Shown: positions 18,078 to 27,049 of the stretch, in pieces
Layout: each line of letters starts with the position of its first letter
How positions within the stretch are numbered: position 1 is the stretch's first letter
Origin: Brachybacterium muris
GTDB taxonomy: Bacteria > Actinomycetota > Actinomycetes > Actinomycetales > Dermabacteraceae
Reading direction: 5' to 3'
NCBI RefSeq assembly: GCF_016907455.1
Contig: NZ_JAFBCB010000001.1
Span: forward strand, 2,170,001-2,234,000
DNA length: 64,000 nt
Translations under genes and position numbers: made by a program
Notes under the pieces: generated by a model
Told to the model about the DNA's origin: nothing
What the model saw: only the letters and a program-made list of their open reading frames with translations
The model's database searches: none

Positions 18078-18110
18078 ACACTGAACTATACAGCACTGAC
18101 TGAACCAATC
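18077..18110 (-). promoter_or_regulatory. Promoter/operator of cmtR-cadD operon
   Basis: On the minus strand: TTCAGTCAGTGCTG, then TATAGT (18090-18085), then 7 bases to the ATG. Shares CAGTCAG and GCTGTATRGT with the control region at 2176-2211, which suggests a common CmtR operator and leaderless start. Confidence 0.6.
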
Positions 18111-18141
18111 GCCGCCGTCGGTTAGGTGTTCCCGATCTCAC

Positions 18142-18409
18142 GCCCCGTTAGGGGAACGCCCCCTGGGACAGGACGAACTGCTGTTCGTTCTCGAGCGACA
18201 CTGGCGCTCGCTTGGCAAGACCCTCGACCCCGAGGACTTCACCGATGCCCAATCCCGCCGCCATCGCACGGATCACCCGCGGCAACTTTCGGCTGCTCGA
18301 ACGCCTCTTCCCCCAGATCCAACGCGTGCTGAGGATCGACGAGCTCGACACCACCACCAACGACGTCATCGAAGCCGCCCAGAGCACCCTGGTCATCGGC
18401 GTCAGCTGA
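18142..18409 (+). pseudogene. Remnant of TniB/IstB-like transposition ATPase
   Basis: C-terminal fragment in two frames. LGQDELLFVLERHWRSLGKTLDPEDFTDAQ (first frame, read in parts) shifts near 18235 to AAIARITRGNFRLLERLFPQI and ends with DVIEAAQSTLVIGVS. This resembles the tail of the AAA+ proteins that accompany Mu-type transposases. No N-terminus, Walker motifs or partner transposase remain. Identification is by recognition of the pattern only. Confidence 0.6.
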
Positions 18410-18459
18410 CCCCGCCAAGCAGTGCCTGAAGAACCCCGCCACCTAGCGGACGAAGTCAC

Positions 18460-18685
18460 AAGAGTGACCAGGCTGGATACCACCTCGACACGGGCGGTGA
18501 TGTTCTCGGTCGCCACCCGCAACTCCCTGGTGGTCCTCCCACTCGCACTGGCTCTCCCCGACGCCCTGGCGATCACGCCACTCGCAGTCGTCACCCAGAC
18601 CCTCGTCGAACTCATCGCCATGGTCATCCTCGTCCGCATCGTGCCCGCCGTCGTCCCGAGCAAGATGGCTGTGCTGTGGATGTGA
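18460..18685 (+). pseudogene. Truncated copy of arsenic permease C-terminus
   Basis: About 75 codons, RVTRLDTTSTRAVMFSVATR through VLVRIVPAVVPSKMAV-like text, nearly identical at DNA level to the end of the permease at 1020-1994 (bases ~1770-1985). The first ~250 codons are missing and the 5' side abuts the TniB remnant. A broken paralogue left by recombination or transposition, not an expressed transporter. Confidence 0.88.
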
Positions 18686-18750
18686 TCGCTACATGGCGGT
18701 CTGCGTCTGCGAGGAAGCCCGTCATGGACCGGTATGCGTGCGGGCCCTCT

Positions 18751-19140
18751 TCACAGATAGCTGCAGATCTGCTGGGCATCGCATCGGGAGGGCTCGCCGT
18801 GAGCGGCGGTCTCGTAGTGCTCGGCCACGGTGGCGCGCAGGGCGGTGAGCTCGGCGATCTGCCGGTCCAGGGCCGTCAGCTGTCGGGCCAACCGGTCGGC
18901 CACGTGGGCGCACGGGGGCTGACCAGCGTCGCGGGTCCGCAGGATGTCCCGGATCTCGGCCAGGGTGAGTCCGGCGGCCCGGCCGCGGCGGATGAAGCGC
19001 AGGCGCGCAAGCGTCGCGGGCGGGTAGTCGCGGTACCCGTTGGCCGAGCGTGCGGCCGGGGGCAGCAGTCCCTGCTGCTCGTAGAACCGCAGGGCCTTGG
19101 GGGTCATGCCGGCCGCTGCGGCGGCTTCACCAATACGCAC
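18751..19140 (-). CDS. merR: MerR-type mercury-responsive regulator
   Basis: 129 aa. Winged HTH starts RIGEAAAAAGMTPKALRFYEQQGLL, then a dimerisation helix. Cys77, Cys120 and Cys126 are spaced as the Hg-binding triad of MerR proteins. GTG 19140 was chosen to match the family N-terminus. It lies downstream of merA on the same strand rather than divergent from it, so it would be made from the merA transcript or its own promoter in the 93-base gap. It should activate the operator at 20738-20769. Confidence 0.88.
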   Translation of the reverse strand: MRIGEAAAAAGMTPKALRFYEQQGLLPPAARSANGYRDYPPATLARLRFIRRGRAAGLTLAEIRDILRTRDAGQPPCAHVADRLARQLTALDRQIAELTALRATVAEHYETAAHGEPSRCDAQQICSYL

Positions 19141-19233
19141 GGCACACCTCGCTCCAGGGCCGCCTCCGGCCCGGTCTCCTCGGGACAAGGCTACTGCCCG
19201 GCGGGGGGACGACCGGGGCGGGGGTGCCGGGGT

Positions 19234-20676
19234 TCAGGCGGCGCAGCAGGAGAGCTTGGAGACGTCGGTGCGGAAGGACTGGGCGGCGATCTTCAGCCCC
19301 TCGGTCATCGTCAGGTACGGGCACCACAGAGTGGCGACCTGGTCGACCGTCATGCCCGCGGCCAAGAGGTAGACCCCGGCCGCGGCGAGCTCCCCGGCCT
19401 CCTTCGCCACCGCCGTGATGCCGACGATGCGCCCGGTGTTGGCGTCGGCGACGATCTTGACGAACCCGCGGGTGTCGCGGTTGACCCGGGCCCGCGGCAC
19501 GTGCTCCAGGGGCAGGACCCGGCACTCGCAGCGGATGCCGGCCGCGCGGGCCTGCTGGTCGGTCATCCCGACCGCGCCCACGGCCGGGGTGGTGAAGGTG
19601 ACCCGGGGCAGGTGGGTGTAGTCCAGCTCCTGGCCGGCGTCGTTGAAGGCGTTCTCCACCGCGGTGACCCCGTGGGCGGAGGCGACGTAGACGAACTGCG
19701 GGTGGCCGGTGACGTCCCCGGCAGCCCACACTCGGCGGTGGGAGGTGCGCGTGCGGGCATCGATGAGGATCTCCCCGTCCGCACCGGTGGCCACCCCGAC
19801 CGACTCGAGCTGTAGCCCGGCGGTCACCGGGCGCCGCCCGACCGCGACCAGCAGGTGGGAGGCCCGGACCGTCTCCCGCCCGCCGGGTCCTGTGACGGTG
19901 GCGAGCACCTCCCCGGTGGCCGGGTCGGTTTCCACCGCGGTGACGGTGGTGCGGCGGAGGACCCGGATCCCCTCGTCGGCGAACACGCCCCGCAGGGTCC
20001 GGGAGACCTCGGGCTCCTCGTGGGAGGCCAGCCGGGAGCGGACGACCAGGGTCACCCGCGCGCCCAGGCGGGCGAAGAGCTGCGCCTGCTCCAGGGCCAC
20101 GTAGCCGCCGCCGAGGATCAGCAGTGACTCCGGCACCTCGGCCAGCTCCATGGCAGTGGTCGAGGTCAGGTAGGCGACCTCGCCCAGGCCCGGGATCTCC
20201 GGGACGACCGGGGCAGATCCGGTGGCCACCAGGTAGTGGGCCGCCCGCACCCATGACCGGGCGCCGTCGGGTCCGGTGACCACAAGCACCGGGTCCTCGA
20301 CGGTGCCCGCGAACACCGCCTCGCCCCGGATCAGGTCCCAGCCGTACTCGCGGATCAGGTCGAGGTACTTCTCGGCCCGCATGGTCTCGACCAGCTCGGC
20401 CGTGCCCGTGGCCAGAGCCGGCATGTCCACCGGCCCCACGGTCGCGGTGATCCCGGGAAAACGGGTGGCGTCGAGCGCGGTGTGCCGGGCCGCGGCCGCG
20501 GCCAGCAGCGCCTTGGACGGCACGCACCCCGTGTTCACACAGGTGCCCCCGACCGTGGCCCGCTCGATCATCACCACCCGCTTGCCCAGCGTGGTGGCAC
20601 GGATCGCGGCGGCGAACGCACCGCCCCCGGATCCGATGATCGCCAGGTCGACTTCTGAGGTGACAGCGTCCGACAT
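19234..20676 (-). CDS. merA: Mercuric reductase
   Basis: 480 aa flavoprotein disulfide reductase. FAD-binding GSGGGAFAAAIRA, redox-active GGTCVNTGCVPSK, NAD(P)-binding ILGGGYVALEQAQ, and the C-terminal vicinal cysteines KLSCCAA that bring Hg(II) to the active site. It lacks the N-terminal HMA domain of many proteobacterial MerA. It reduces Hg(II) to volatile Hg(0) with NADPH in the cytosol. ATG 20676 follows GGGAGGACC. No merT/merP transporter or merB lyase is in the window. Confidence 0.96.
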   Translation of the reverse strand: MSDAVTSEVDLAIIGSGGGAFAAAIRATTLGKRVVMIERATVGGTCVNTGCVPSKALLAAAAARHTALDATRFPGITATVGPVDMPALATGTAELVETMRAEKYLDLIREYGWDLIRGEAVFAGTVEDPVLVVTGPDGARSWVRAAHYLVATGSAPVVPEIPGLGEVAYLTSTTAMELAEVPESLLILGGGYVALEQAQLFARLGARVTLVVRSRLASHEEPEVSRTLRGVFADEGIRVLRRTTVTAVETDPATGEVLATVTGPGGRETVRASHLLVAVGRRPVTAGLQLESVGVATGADGEILIDARTRTSHRRVWAAGDVTGHPQFVYVASAHGVTAVENAFNDAGQELDYTHLPRVTFTTPAVGAVGMTDQQARAAGIRCECRVLPLEHVPRARVNRDTRGFVKIVADANTGRIVGITAVAKEAGELAAAGVYLLAAGMTVDQVATLWCPYLTMTEGLKIAAQSFRTDVSKLSCCAA

Positions 20677-20737
20677 GGGTCCTCCCAGAACCTTTGGGGA
20701 GGCCCCCATGGCGCCTCCCGTGTGCAGTGCTGCCTTC

Positions 20738-20769
20738 AGCCTGCACCTTACCCTGGAGGGGAAGGTCAA
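20738..20769 (-). promoter_or_regulatory. MerR-type promoter/operator of merA
   Basis: On the minus strand TTGACC (20769-20764) is followed by the dyad ACCTTCCCCT..AGGGTAAGGT (20766-20745, one mismatch) that fills a long (~19-20 base) spacer before CAGGCT. Over-long spacer with internal dyad is the hallmark of MerR-controlled promoters. The leader to the merA ATG is about 60 bases. Confidence 0.75.
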
Positions 20770-20929
20770 GCCGCCGAGGTGACCGCATCTCACAAGCACT
20801 GGTTTCGGGAGCCCCCCGTGCGAGTGTCGTGAACGACCCCGTGTGAAGTCTCAAGACATCGTGGACGACCCCGCTACGGGGAACGTGTCCGCGGGCTGAC
20901 TTATGGGCCGGCTCCGCTGTGAACCAGCG

Positions 20930-21042
20930 TGTCGCGTTGGGGTATACCCAGTGCGACAGATGTGTCGCGAAAGTGCACTTCCGGGCCCTATCGGGAACGG
21001 TAAACGACCGGCGAGTAACTGTCCTGCTGGGGTGCCCTACTT
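20930..21042 (+). repeat. GGGTATACCC unit A
   Basis: TGTCGC, GGGGTATACCC (20939-20949), GCGACA and TGTCGC in succession form nested inverted repeats. The following ~80 bases (AAGTGCACTTCC, CCCTATCGGG, GGTGCCCTACTTC) align with unit C on the other strand. It stands in the left flank of the three-gene block, pointing inward. No gene covers 20820-21206; bases 20829-20890 hold a short direct repeat (ACGACCCCG twice) that may be an IS end. Confidence 0.75.
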
Positions 21043-21206
21043 CGGTACGTGCCTCGCGGCGTCACGAAGAGTCGGCCGCTCCAGCCACCGCTTGCCACCG
21101 CCACCCCTTGGATGCTTAGAGGTGAGAACCTCTCGCTCAGCGCGCGACGAACAGTCCGTTGTGGCACCGAATGTTCGTCTCAGTTGGGATACCAGGGCCG
21201 GCAGAC

Positions 21207-21746
21207 TTAGATAACCCCGAGTTTGCCGGCCGCGAGCACGAGTATCATGAAAGTTGCCATACCCAGCGGAACTCCAACTATGGTCAGCGCGCGCCTGGTG
21301 GCGGAGTCCCCTCCCGTATCTCGGGCCTCCTCCGCAGGATAAAGGAGTGACTCGTCAGCACGAGGCATCTGTTCGCGCTTCGGGAGAGGGTCGTCGTAGT
21401 CGCCCGTTACGATGATCATATGGACGAGCGCGCCGACGGCCGATCCGATCACCCATAACCAATCGGCGCGGACGAAATCGTCACGCACGGTAGTCAGCAT
21501 CGCGCGCGAAAAAGATCCCAGCGAGAAGCCGAATCCCTCCACAATGCCAGATAGGACAGTGAGGGCGAGTCCGGTCATCAGCAAACCAAAACGTAATGAA
21601 GCCCAGCGGCCCTCGTAGGAACGCACCCAGACCAAGCGGGACAAGCCCCGTGTTCCCTTGGGGGTTGCCATTAAACCCAGTGCGATGGAGCCAGCAATGC
21701 AGACTCCCCCTGCGGCTAGCAGCAACCAAAACACCACATCGACCAC
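21207..21746 (-). CDS. Hypothetical four-TM membrane protein
   Basis: 179 aa from GTG 21746, which has AGGGAG seven bases upstream; ATG 21779 is an alternative. Four hydrophobic helices: near residues 3-25, WASLRFGLLMTGLALTVLSG, WLWVIGSAVGALVHMIIVTG, and the C-terminal GVPLGMATFMILVLAAGKLG. Between helices 3 and 4 there is a charged cytosolic stretch (PLPKREQMPRADESLLYPAEE). I do not recognise the family. GC bias is lower than in the metal genes. Preceded by repeat unit B. Confidence 0.65.
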   Translation of the reverse strand: MVDVVFWLLLAAGGVCIAGSIALGLMATPKGTRGLSRLVWVRSYEGRWASLRFGLLMTGLALTVLSGIVEGFGFSLGSFSRAMLTTVRDDFVRADWLWVIGSAVGALVHMIIVTGDYDDPLPKREQMPRADESLLYPAEEARDTGGDSATRRALTIVGVPLGMATFMILVLAAGKLGVI

Positions 21747-21969
21747 GGTCTCGCTCCCTACGCCCCTGTGCTGCGCCATGTGCGGCGGTGACACCCAGTA
21801 TGCGTGGCCCAGCAGGCTGCTTTGATCTTTTCCGGGCTTGACACGGGTACTCAGCGGCCTCTTTGACGCTCCCTCGCCTCTCCGCCGAGTTCGTCCCGAT
21901 GAGGGCTCCACTTGGACCGAAACGCGAGCTCACAACCCGAAGGGTCGAGGGCGGGCCCCGCCATTGCCA

Positions 21970-22012
21970 GCTGTCGCGCTGGGGTATACCCAAATAGGAC
22001 GGTACGAGCCGA
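21970..22012 (-). repeat. GGGTATACCC unit B
   Basis: GGGTATACCCC core at 21981-21991, upstream of the four-TM gene (~210-240 bases from its start). On the minus strand TTTGGGTATACCCCA and GCGACAG match unit D; the rest is more diverged than A, C and D. Confidence 0.6.
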
Positions 22013-22023
22013 CGTCTGACGGT

Positions 22024-22842
22024 CTACCGGAGCCGCTGACGGAGCTCGGAGATATGGCGCTGTTCGGTCGGGTGCCCGTCGAAGTACAGCTCCAGTGAGT
22101 CAGCGATGACGCGACGAGCGAGCGCCGTCATCTCACTGCGGGATAGCGTCGCGAGCCGCTGACGGGAGAGTGCTGACGCAATCCCAGGGGACAGCTCGAC
22201 CTGGGTGAAGTTAGGCATGAGCTGCCATCGGGGCGGCGCGTCCGACTCGCCCACGGTGACAAGCACGGAGAGGGAAAGGTCAGGGAGTTTACGGAAGTCA
22301 ATGTGCGCGCGCAGCGCTTCCTGGGCCTCGTGCGCAGCGATGTCGAAGTCGTCGTACCAGAGCCTATGCGAGGGATAGTCGAAGACCTCGCCGTCGGGGT
22401 GCTCGTAAATACGTTCCGGCATCTCGCCCGTGTCCTGGACGTCGACCCGAAGCCAACTGAAGGTACCAACTGGGAAGCCCTTCTCGAGCGGCTTCGACAA
22501 TACGACTGGATACTTCTCGCTGCTCACGCTCGCCTGCCACCTCAGTGGACCCTGGGGGTAGTCCTCATCCTCGCCGTATCGCTCTTCGAGTACGTCCTCA
22601 GCGACGTACAGGAGCTCCTCGCGCTCTTCCCAGATCCCGGCCGATATCACCGATGGATCACGAAGGACCGATTTGTAGACCTCCTCCCCAAGGGCGACGA
22701 TGCCGGCGCACACGTACTCGAACCCGTCATCGCTCCACCCCTCCCCGTCGAACAGCTCTGGGTTGGCCATCAACGCCTTCCGCACGGCTCGGCTGCTGAG
22801 CTTCTTGACCTTCCCCCGCAACTTCTTGTCGAAGCCCTCTAG
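22024..22842 (-). pseudogene. DUF4240 protein, C-terminal fragment (split by IS1380)
   Basis: About 270 codons after the insertion point (EGFDKKLRGKVKKLSSRAVR onward). It includes DGFEYVCAGIVALGEEVYKSV, the typical DUF4240 centre, then an extra ~170-residue C-terminal region of unknown fold. Removing the IS1380 and one CTAG fuses it to 24550-24658 as DSDLEGFDKK in one 308-codon frame. DUF4240 has no assigned biochemical role. Confidence 0.85.
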
Positions 22843-22889
22843 CCTCGAGATTTCACGGGGGTGTGGTCTCGACCGGCGGAATGAATGGC

Positions 22890-22961
22890 GAAAGGTGCTC
22901 CTGGCCTGGGATGATACGAGGTGTTGAGACCCGTACCCATCCGCTGGAAGGAGCACCTTTC
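22890..22961 (+). promoter_or_regulatory. Masking inverted repeat before IS1380 A transposase
   Basis: GAAAGGTGCTCCT (22890-22902) pairs with AGGAGCACCTTTC (22949-22961). The second arm holds the AGGAG in front of the GTG start at 22964; the promoter would lie in the 46-base loop. Confidence 0.5.
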
Positions 22962-22963
22962 AG

Positions 22964-24376
22964 GTGTCCCACCCTACCTTGTTCTTCTACCCCCGTCCGC
23001 GCGTGGACGTCGCCGAGGTTCCGGCCCTCGCGCATGCGGGCGCTGTGCTGCTGACCGACACGATTCACGCCACTGGCCTCGCTGCTTCGCTGCGTGAGGC
23101 GCTGGATTCGTGGACGAAACCGCTGGCAGAGCATCACGGCTCGAAGGTCCTGCTGGATCTCGCACTCACTCTCGCGATCGGCGGCGAGCACGCTTCGGAT
23201 GCTGATCTGCTGCGGTGCGAACCGGACCTGTTCGGTGACGTCGCCTCGGCCCCCACGATCTCCCGCATGCTCACCACGCTGGCTGAGGACGCGCCCGCCG
23301 TGATCGAGGCGATCTCGAATGCCCGTCGCGCCGCGCGGGAACGGGCCTGGGCCTTGGCCGGGGAGCACTCCCCCGCCGCGGGGGCCAGTGCGAAGAGCCC
23401 GCTGGTCATCGACCTCGACGCCACCCTGATCAACGTCCACAGCGAGAAGGAGCAGGCCGCACCGACGTTCAAACGCGGCTTCGGCTATCACCCGCTGTGC
23501 GCGTTCCTCGACCACGGCAGCGAAGGGACTGGGGAACCACTGGCGATCCATCTCCGCCCCGGCAACGCCGGCTCGAACACCGCGGCTGATCACATCACCG
23601 TCACCAAGGCCGCGCTCGCGCAGCTCCCACCAGCCCTGCTGGCCCGGAGCAGGCGGGGGTCGAAGAAGATTCTGATCCGCACCGACGGAGCCGGCGGCAC
23701 CAAGGAATTTCTCCAGTGGATGACCAGGCGGCGGCTGGCCTACTCCGTCGGGTTCACTCTCCCCGCGCACACTCCTGACCTGCTGGAACATATCGATGAG
23801 GCGCAGGCGTGGACTCCGGCCTATGACACCGATACCGACGGGATCCGCGAGGGGGCGTGGGTGGCGGAGCTGACCGGACTGCTGGACCTGTCCGGGTGGC
23901 CTGCCGGGATGCGGGTGATCGTGCGGAAGGAACGCCCCCACCCCGGAGCGCAACTACGGATCACCGATCACGAAGGAATGCGCATCACCGCGTTCGCCAC
24001 CAACACCCCGCGCGGCCAGCTACCCGTCCTCGAGCTGCGTCACCGCCGCCGCGCACGATGCGAAGACCGGATCCGCAACGCCAAGGACCTGGGCTTGATG
24101 AAGTTCCCGCTGCAGGGCTTCGCGCAGAACCAGATCTGGTGCCAGATCATCCAGCTCGCCTCCGAGCTCGTCGCCTGGATGCAGACCATAGCTCTGACCG
24201 GCCATGACGCGAGGAAGTGGGAACCCAAACGGCTCCGCGCACGCTTGTTCGAGATCCCCGCGACTCTCGTGCGCCGCTGCCGGCACAAGGTCCTCCATCT
24301 CGCCGAACACGCCCCCGAAGCCCGAACCGTCCTAACCGGCATGAACCGGCTCCGCACCGCCGTCGCACAGACCTGA
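22964..24376 (+). CDS. IS1380-family transposase A
   Basis: 470 aa DDE transposase. Acidic residues lie in LVIDLDATL and KILIRTDGAGGTKEF, and the C-terminal half has RHRRRARCEDRIRNAKDLGL and QIWCQIIQLASELVAWM, typical of this family. GTG start with AGGAG about 10 bases upstream. Full length and uninterrupted. Related to, but clearly different from, transposase B at 27737-29128. Confidence 0.94.
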   Translation: MSHPTLFFYPRPRVDVAEVPALAHAGAVLLTDTIHATGLAASLREALDSWTKPLAEHHGSKVLLDLALTLAIGGEHASDADLLRCEPDLFGDVASAPTISRMLTTLAEDAPAVIEAISNARRAARERAWALAGEHSPAAGASAKSPLVIDLDATLINVHSEKEQAAPTFKRGFGYHPLCAFLDHGSEGTGEPLAIHLRPGNAGSNTAADHITVTKAALAQLPPALLARSRRGSKKILIRTDGAGGTKEFLQWMTRRRLAYSVGFTLPAHTPDLLEHIDEAQAWTPAYDTDTDGIREGAWVAELTGLLDLSGWPAGMRVIVRKERPHPGAQLRITDHEGMRITAFATNTPRGQLPVLELRHRRRARCEDRIRNAKDLGLMKFPLQGFAQNQIWCQIIQLASELVAWMQTIALTGHDARKWEPKRLRARLFEIPATLVRRCRHKVLHLAEHAPEARTVLTGMNRLRTAVAQT

Positions 24377-24549
24377 CCAGGCGGCTCCACCCGCCCCACC
24401 GACCAGCAGAATCCTCCTCTCGGGAGTGGAACCCGACCGCCCGCAACGGACACTGCGACGATCTGTCACACCCACATGCCAGAATCAGCAGCTGAACACC
24501 GGCAACGACGCCGAACGCCCCCGCCCACCAGCCCGATGAAACATCGAGG

Positions 24550-24658
24550 CTAGGTCAGAGTCCGACAAGCCCCGCAAGGCAGTTCGCAGAACCTCCAAGT
24601 CGACCTCGCGCCCGGTCCTCGCTTCGTCCACCAGGTTCCAGAACGTGGCTTCTTTCAT
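24550..24658 (-). pseudogene. DUF4240 protein, N-terminal fragment
   Basis: Starts ATG 24658 after GAGGGCGAG and encodes KEATFWNLVDEARTGRE, the usual first helix of DUF4240, through GLSDSDL to the insertion point. The frame runs on into IS1380 and stops at 24485. The rest of the gene is at 22024-22842. Confidence 0.82.
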
Positions 24659-24841
24659 GCACTCGCCCTCACATCCGCCAGGAAAGCTGCCCGGCGACCT
24701 CAATGACTCACGTCCACCGCAAACACAGTGAACCATCACAGGGATGCACCCGTGATGTTCCGTCCGGAACGCACCTCCAAGATCCGAACGGAGCATGCCT
24801 CGCAGCTGACCGCTGGAGGTCGCCGACGAGCGTGTCCGGAA

Positions 24842-24953
24842 GGTGGGTACCCCAACGGTTCAGTTTCCGCCTAGTACTTTACGGTTGCCAATAGGGTCCG
24901 GATTAGCACTTCTGCGACACATCTGTCGCCCTGGGTATACCCCAGAGTGACAG
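24842..24953 (-). repeat. GGGTATACCC unit C
   Basis: Minus strand: GGGGTATACCC (24943-24933), GCGACAGATGTGTCGC, AAGTGC, CCGGACCCTATTGG, then GGGGTACCCACCTTC. About 110 bases aligned with unit A in inverted orientation. Core is ~280 bases from the DUF4240 start codon. Bases 24659-25213 hold no other gene that I can support. Confidence 0.75.
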
Positions 24954-25213
24954 GCTGCTATGCGGGCGCTGCTGTAACTTCTGCGTTTACGTGGCGAGGT
25001 TCTGCTGATGCTCGGTGGCGGTCACCGCTCTCGCGGGCGCTGGCTTCGATGGTCGACGTTCCGTAAGCCGATCGACAACCGGCTCGGGGTCATTCGCCGG
25101 TTGTGTCGTCAAGTAGTTTGCGCACGGCATCGGCGGGGTCGGCCGGTGGTTCGACGGGCGCCCCAGCGGGATCATCGACCGCGCGTCGACCAGCGGCACG
25201 GTACTTACCTAGC

Positions 25214-26872
25214 CTACAGCTCGTAGAATGTTGGAGATCCGCTAATGCCGTGGGCGGCGCCGCCCGCGTCAGCATCAATATTGACTAGCAGGGTGGGTAG
25301 ATCCAGGATCGCGCGACGGATAGCGCGATAGTCATCCTCCGGAACTACGACGTCACCGATAACCGTCGAAAAATCCTCTTCGTCATCCCCGCCGAGCAAG
25401 CTCTGGGGGGCTGCATTGGTGCCGAGTAGGTGCACGTAGCACCCATAGTCGATCTGGAGGACGTCGTACCGCTCGCCTGGGTTGTCCTTGCCGGACCACC
25501 CGCGCTTGATGATGTGCAGGATGCGGTCGTCCACAAGCTGTTGGATGAGCGGGTGGGGGGTCTGTTCCTGTTTGATGAGGAACGCGCGCGCCTTGCGTCC
25601 CGAGATGACGTCGCCCACGATGCGATCGAGCAAGGCCCGGGCGACGGGAACGCCGTTGAGTTGGGTGGCCTTGGTCGTGATGTAGAGCTGCGATGCGGCC
25701 TCGCGGACGTGGGCGACGGCGACCTTCGAGCCACCGGCACGGAGCCCGGCGCGGCCGACAATGCTAAGTGCATCACGGGGCACACCCTCGGCTGCACGAA
25801 TGACCTCCTGAAACGAGGTGACTTGGGTGAACAGCGACCCGATGAGGTCGTCCTCTGACTCGGGGGGTTCCTCGCCCATACCGACTAGTGCGGTCGAGAT
25901 GTGCCGGAACAGCAGTGCACGGAAGAACGATAGGGAGCGTCTGGCCTGTTCCTCGCGGTTGCGCGCGGGGAACACCACGAACTCGTCGAGGTCGAGCAGG
26001 GGGAACAATTCCGCGCCCACTTCTACCCCGATGTAGTCGCCACGGTCTCCGGCAATGCGCCACTCAGACCGGTGCGGGATGGCCGCAATGCGTACAGAAA
26101 CCTTCGGAATTCCGAAAAATAACCGCCTGAGCATTTCGGCGAGATATGGCTGGAGTTCTATTGGGATGCTGCTCCACTCATCGATGAGCAGCCAGAACCG
26201 ACGGGCCTCGTCAGCCTCGATCGCCTGGCGCATCGACTGCGTTACGCCCCCGAAGTGGATACGGTGGCGGACTACGCCGGTCTGCCGGGTCCTTACGCCC
26301 GCCTCGCGCGCCGCCTCACTCGTCGAGCCAGTGCCCACCCGCATCGACGGCATGCGGCCAGGCGTCCAGTCCACGCCGAGATCGGTGTTCGATCCCTCGG
26401 AGGACCGGTCTGTACGCGTGTCCTCCTGCTCGGTTTCCCGGGCAACCAACACCTCTTGAAAGTGGTCGAGCATCCGGTCGAGCACCCCGATCTGAATGTC
26501 GACGCTGCCCTCAAACGCAGCGTCAAGCATCTGGGAGTGGACGATGCCGAGCACGTCAACCACGAGGCGCGTCGCACGCTCACTGAGGCTTAATGCCGGA
26601 TCCGCATAACGGCCCTCGGTGGAGCCGACGTCCTGCTCCATGTCGATGTAGACAACGCGGTTACCTTTAGCACGTTCTATCTGGGCGACGTACTTCAGTG
26701 CGTGCGTTTTACCGGTGCCGCGGCGGCCGAACACGATTCCGTTGTCACGCGCTGCGAGGGCGTTGGTGAGGGACTCGACGTTGACGTACGTGTCTAGCAC
26801 GTCGTCTTCGCTGACACGCTCCGCGCGCTTCTCGACCTCTTGCAGAGCGGCGTGCAGGATTCTGGTGTCCAC
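25214..26872 (-). CDS. P-loop ATPase of unknown role (AAA/ORC-like)
   Basis: 552 aa from GTG 26872. Walker A GRRGTGKTHAL (~49-56) follows a short helical N-terminus. Walker B FWLLIDEW is at ~226-233. Between them is a low-complexity acidic/Thr-rich insert (~145-195), and the C-terminal half is likely winged-helix (AFLIKQEQTPHPLIQQLVDD). No nuclease, transposase or TM domain is visible. The layout recalls single-gene AAA ATPases called ORC/CDC6-like in actinobacteria; function is unknown. Unit D lies ~280 bases upstream. Confidence 0.75.
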   Translation of the reverse strand: MDTRILHAALQEVEKRAERVSEDDVLDTYVNVESLTNALAARDNGIVFGRRGTGKTHALKYVAQIERAKGNRVVYIDMEQDVGSTEGRYADPALSLSERATRLVVDVLGIVHSQMLDAAFEGSVDIQIGVLDRMLDHFQEVLVARETEQEDTRTDRSSEGSNTDLGVDWTPGRMPSMRVGTGSTSEAAREAGVRTRQTGVVRHRIHFGGVTQSMRQAIEADEARRFWLLIDEWSSIPIELQPYLAEMLRRLFFGIPKVSVRIAAIPHRSEWRIAGDRGDYIGVEVGAELFPLLDLDEFVVFPARNREEQARRSLSFFRALLFRHISTALVGMGEEPPESEDDLIGSLFTQVTSFQEVIRAAEGVPRDALSIVGRAGLRAGGSKVAVAHVREAASQLYITTKATQLNGVPVARALLDRIVGDVISGRKARAFLIKQEQTPHPLIQQLVDDRILHIIKRGWSGKDNPGERYDVLQIDYGCYVHLLGTNAAPQSLLGGDDEEDFSTVIGDVVVPEDDYRAIRRAILDLPTLLVNIDADAGGAAHGISGSPTFYEL

Positions 26873-27049
26873 GTGGCGTTCCCTTCAATAGAGACCTTCT
26901 GCAAGGGAGGCTAGCTGAGAGGGGCCCACGCTGCCGGGAAGGCGCAACGGTTCCAACCTTTGCTCGTGCTGGGTAAGACCGTCGTAGGCGCTCATGGAGC
27001 ACACGCGGGGCCGCTGCACCGATCATTGACCCTAGCTGCGCAGATCTGG

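Larger units (their letters stand above)
22843..24549 (+). mobile_element. IS1380-family element A
   Basis: 1,707 bp with terminal inverted repeats CCTCGAGATTTCACGGGGG (left) and CCTCGATGTTTCATCGGGC (right, inward), flanked by the 4-bp duplication CTAG (22839-22842, 24550-24553). One transposase gene. Interrupts the DUF4240 gene. Confidence 0.92.

Noticed and set aside
25090..25278. Small minus-strand frame ending DAVRKLLDDTTGE after the ATPase
   Set aside because: The ending looks protein-like but the frame starts inside the ATPase gene and has no start codon or ribosome site of its own downstream of it.
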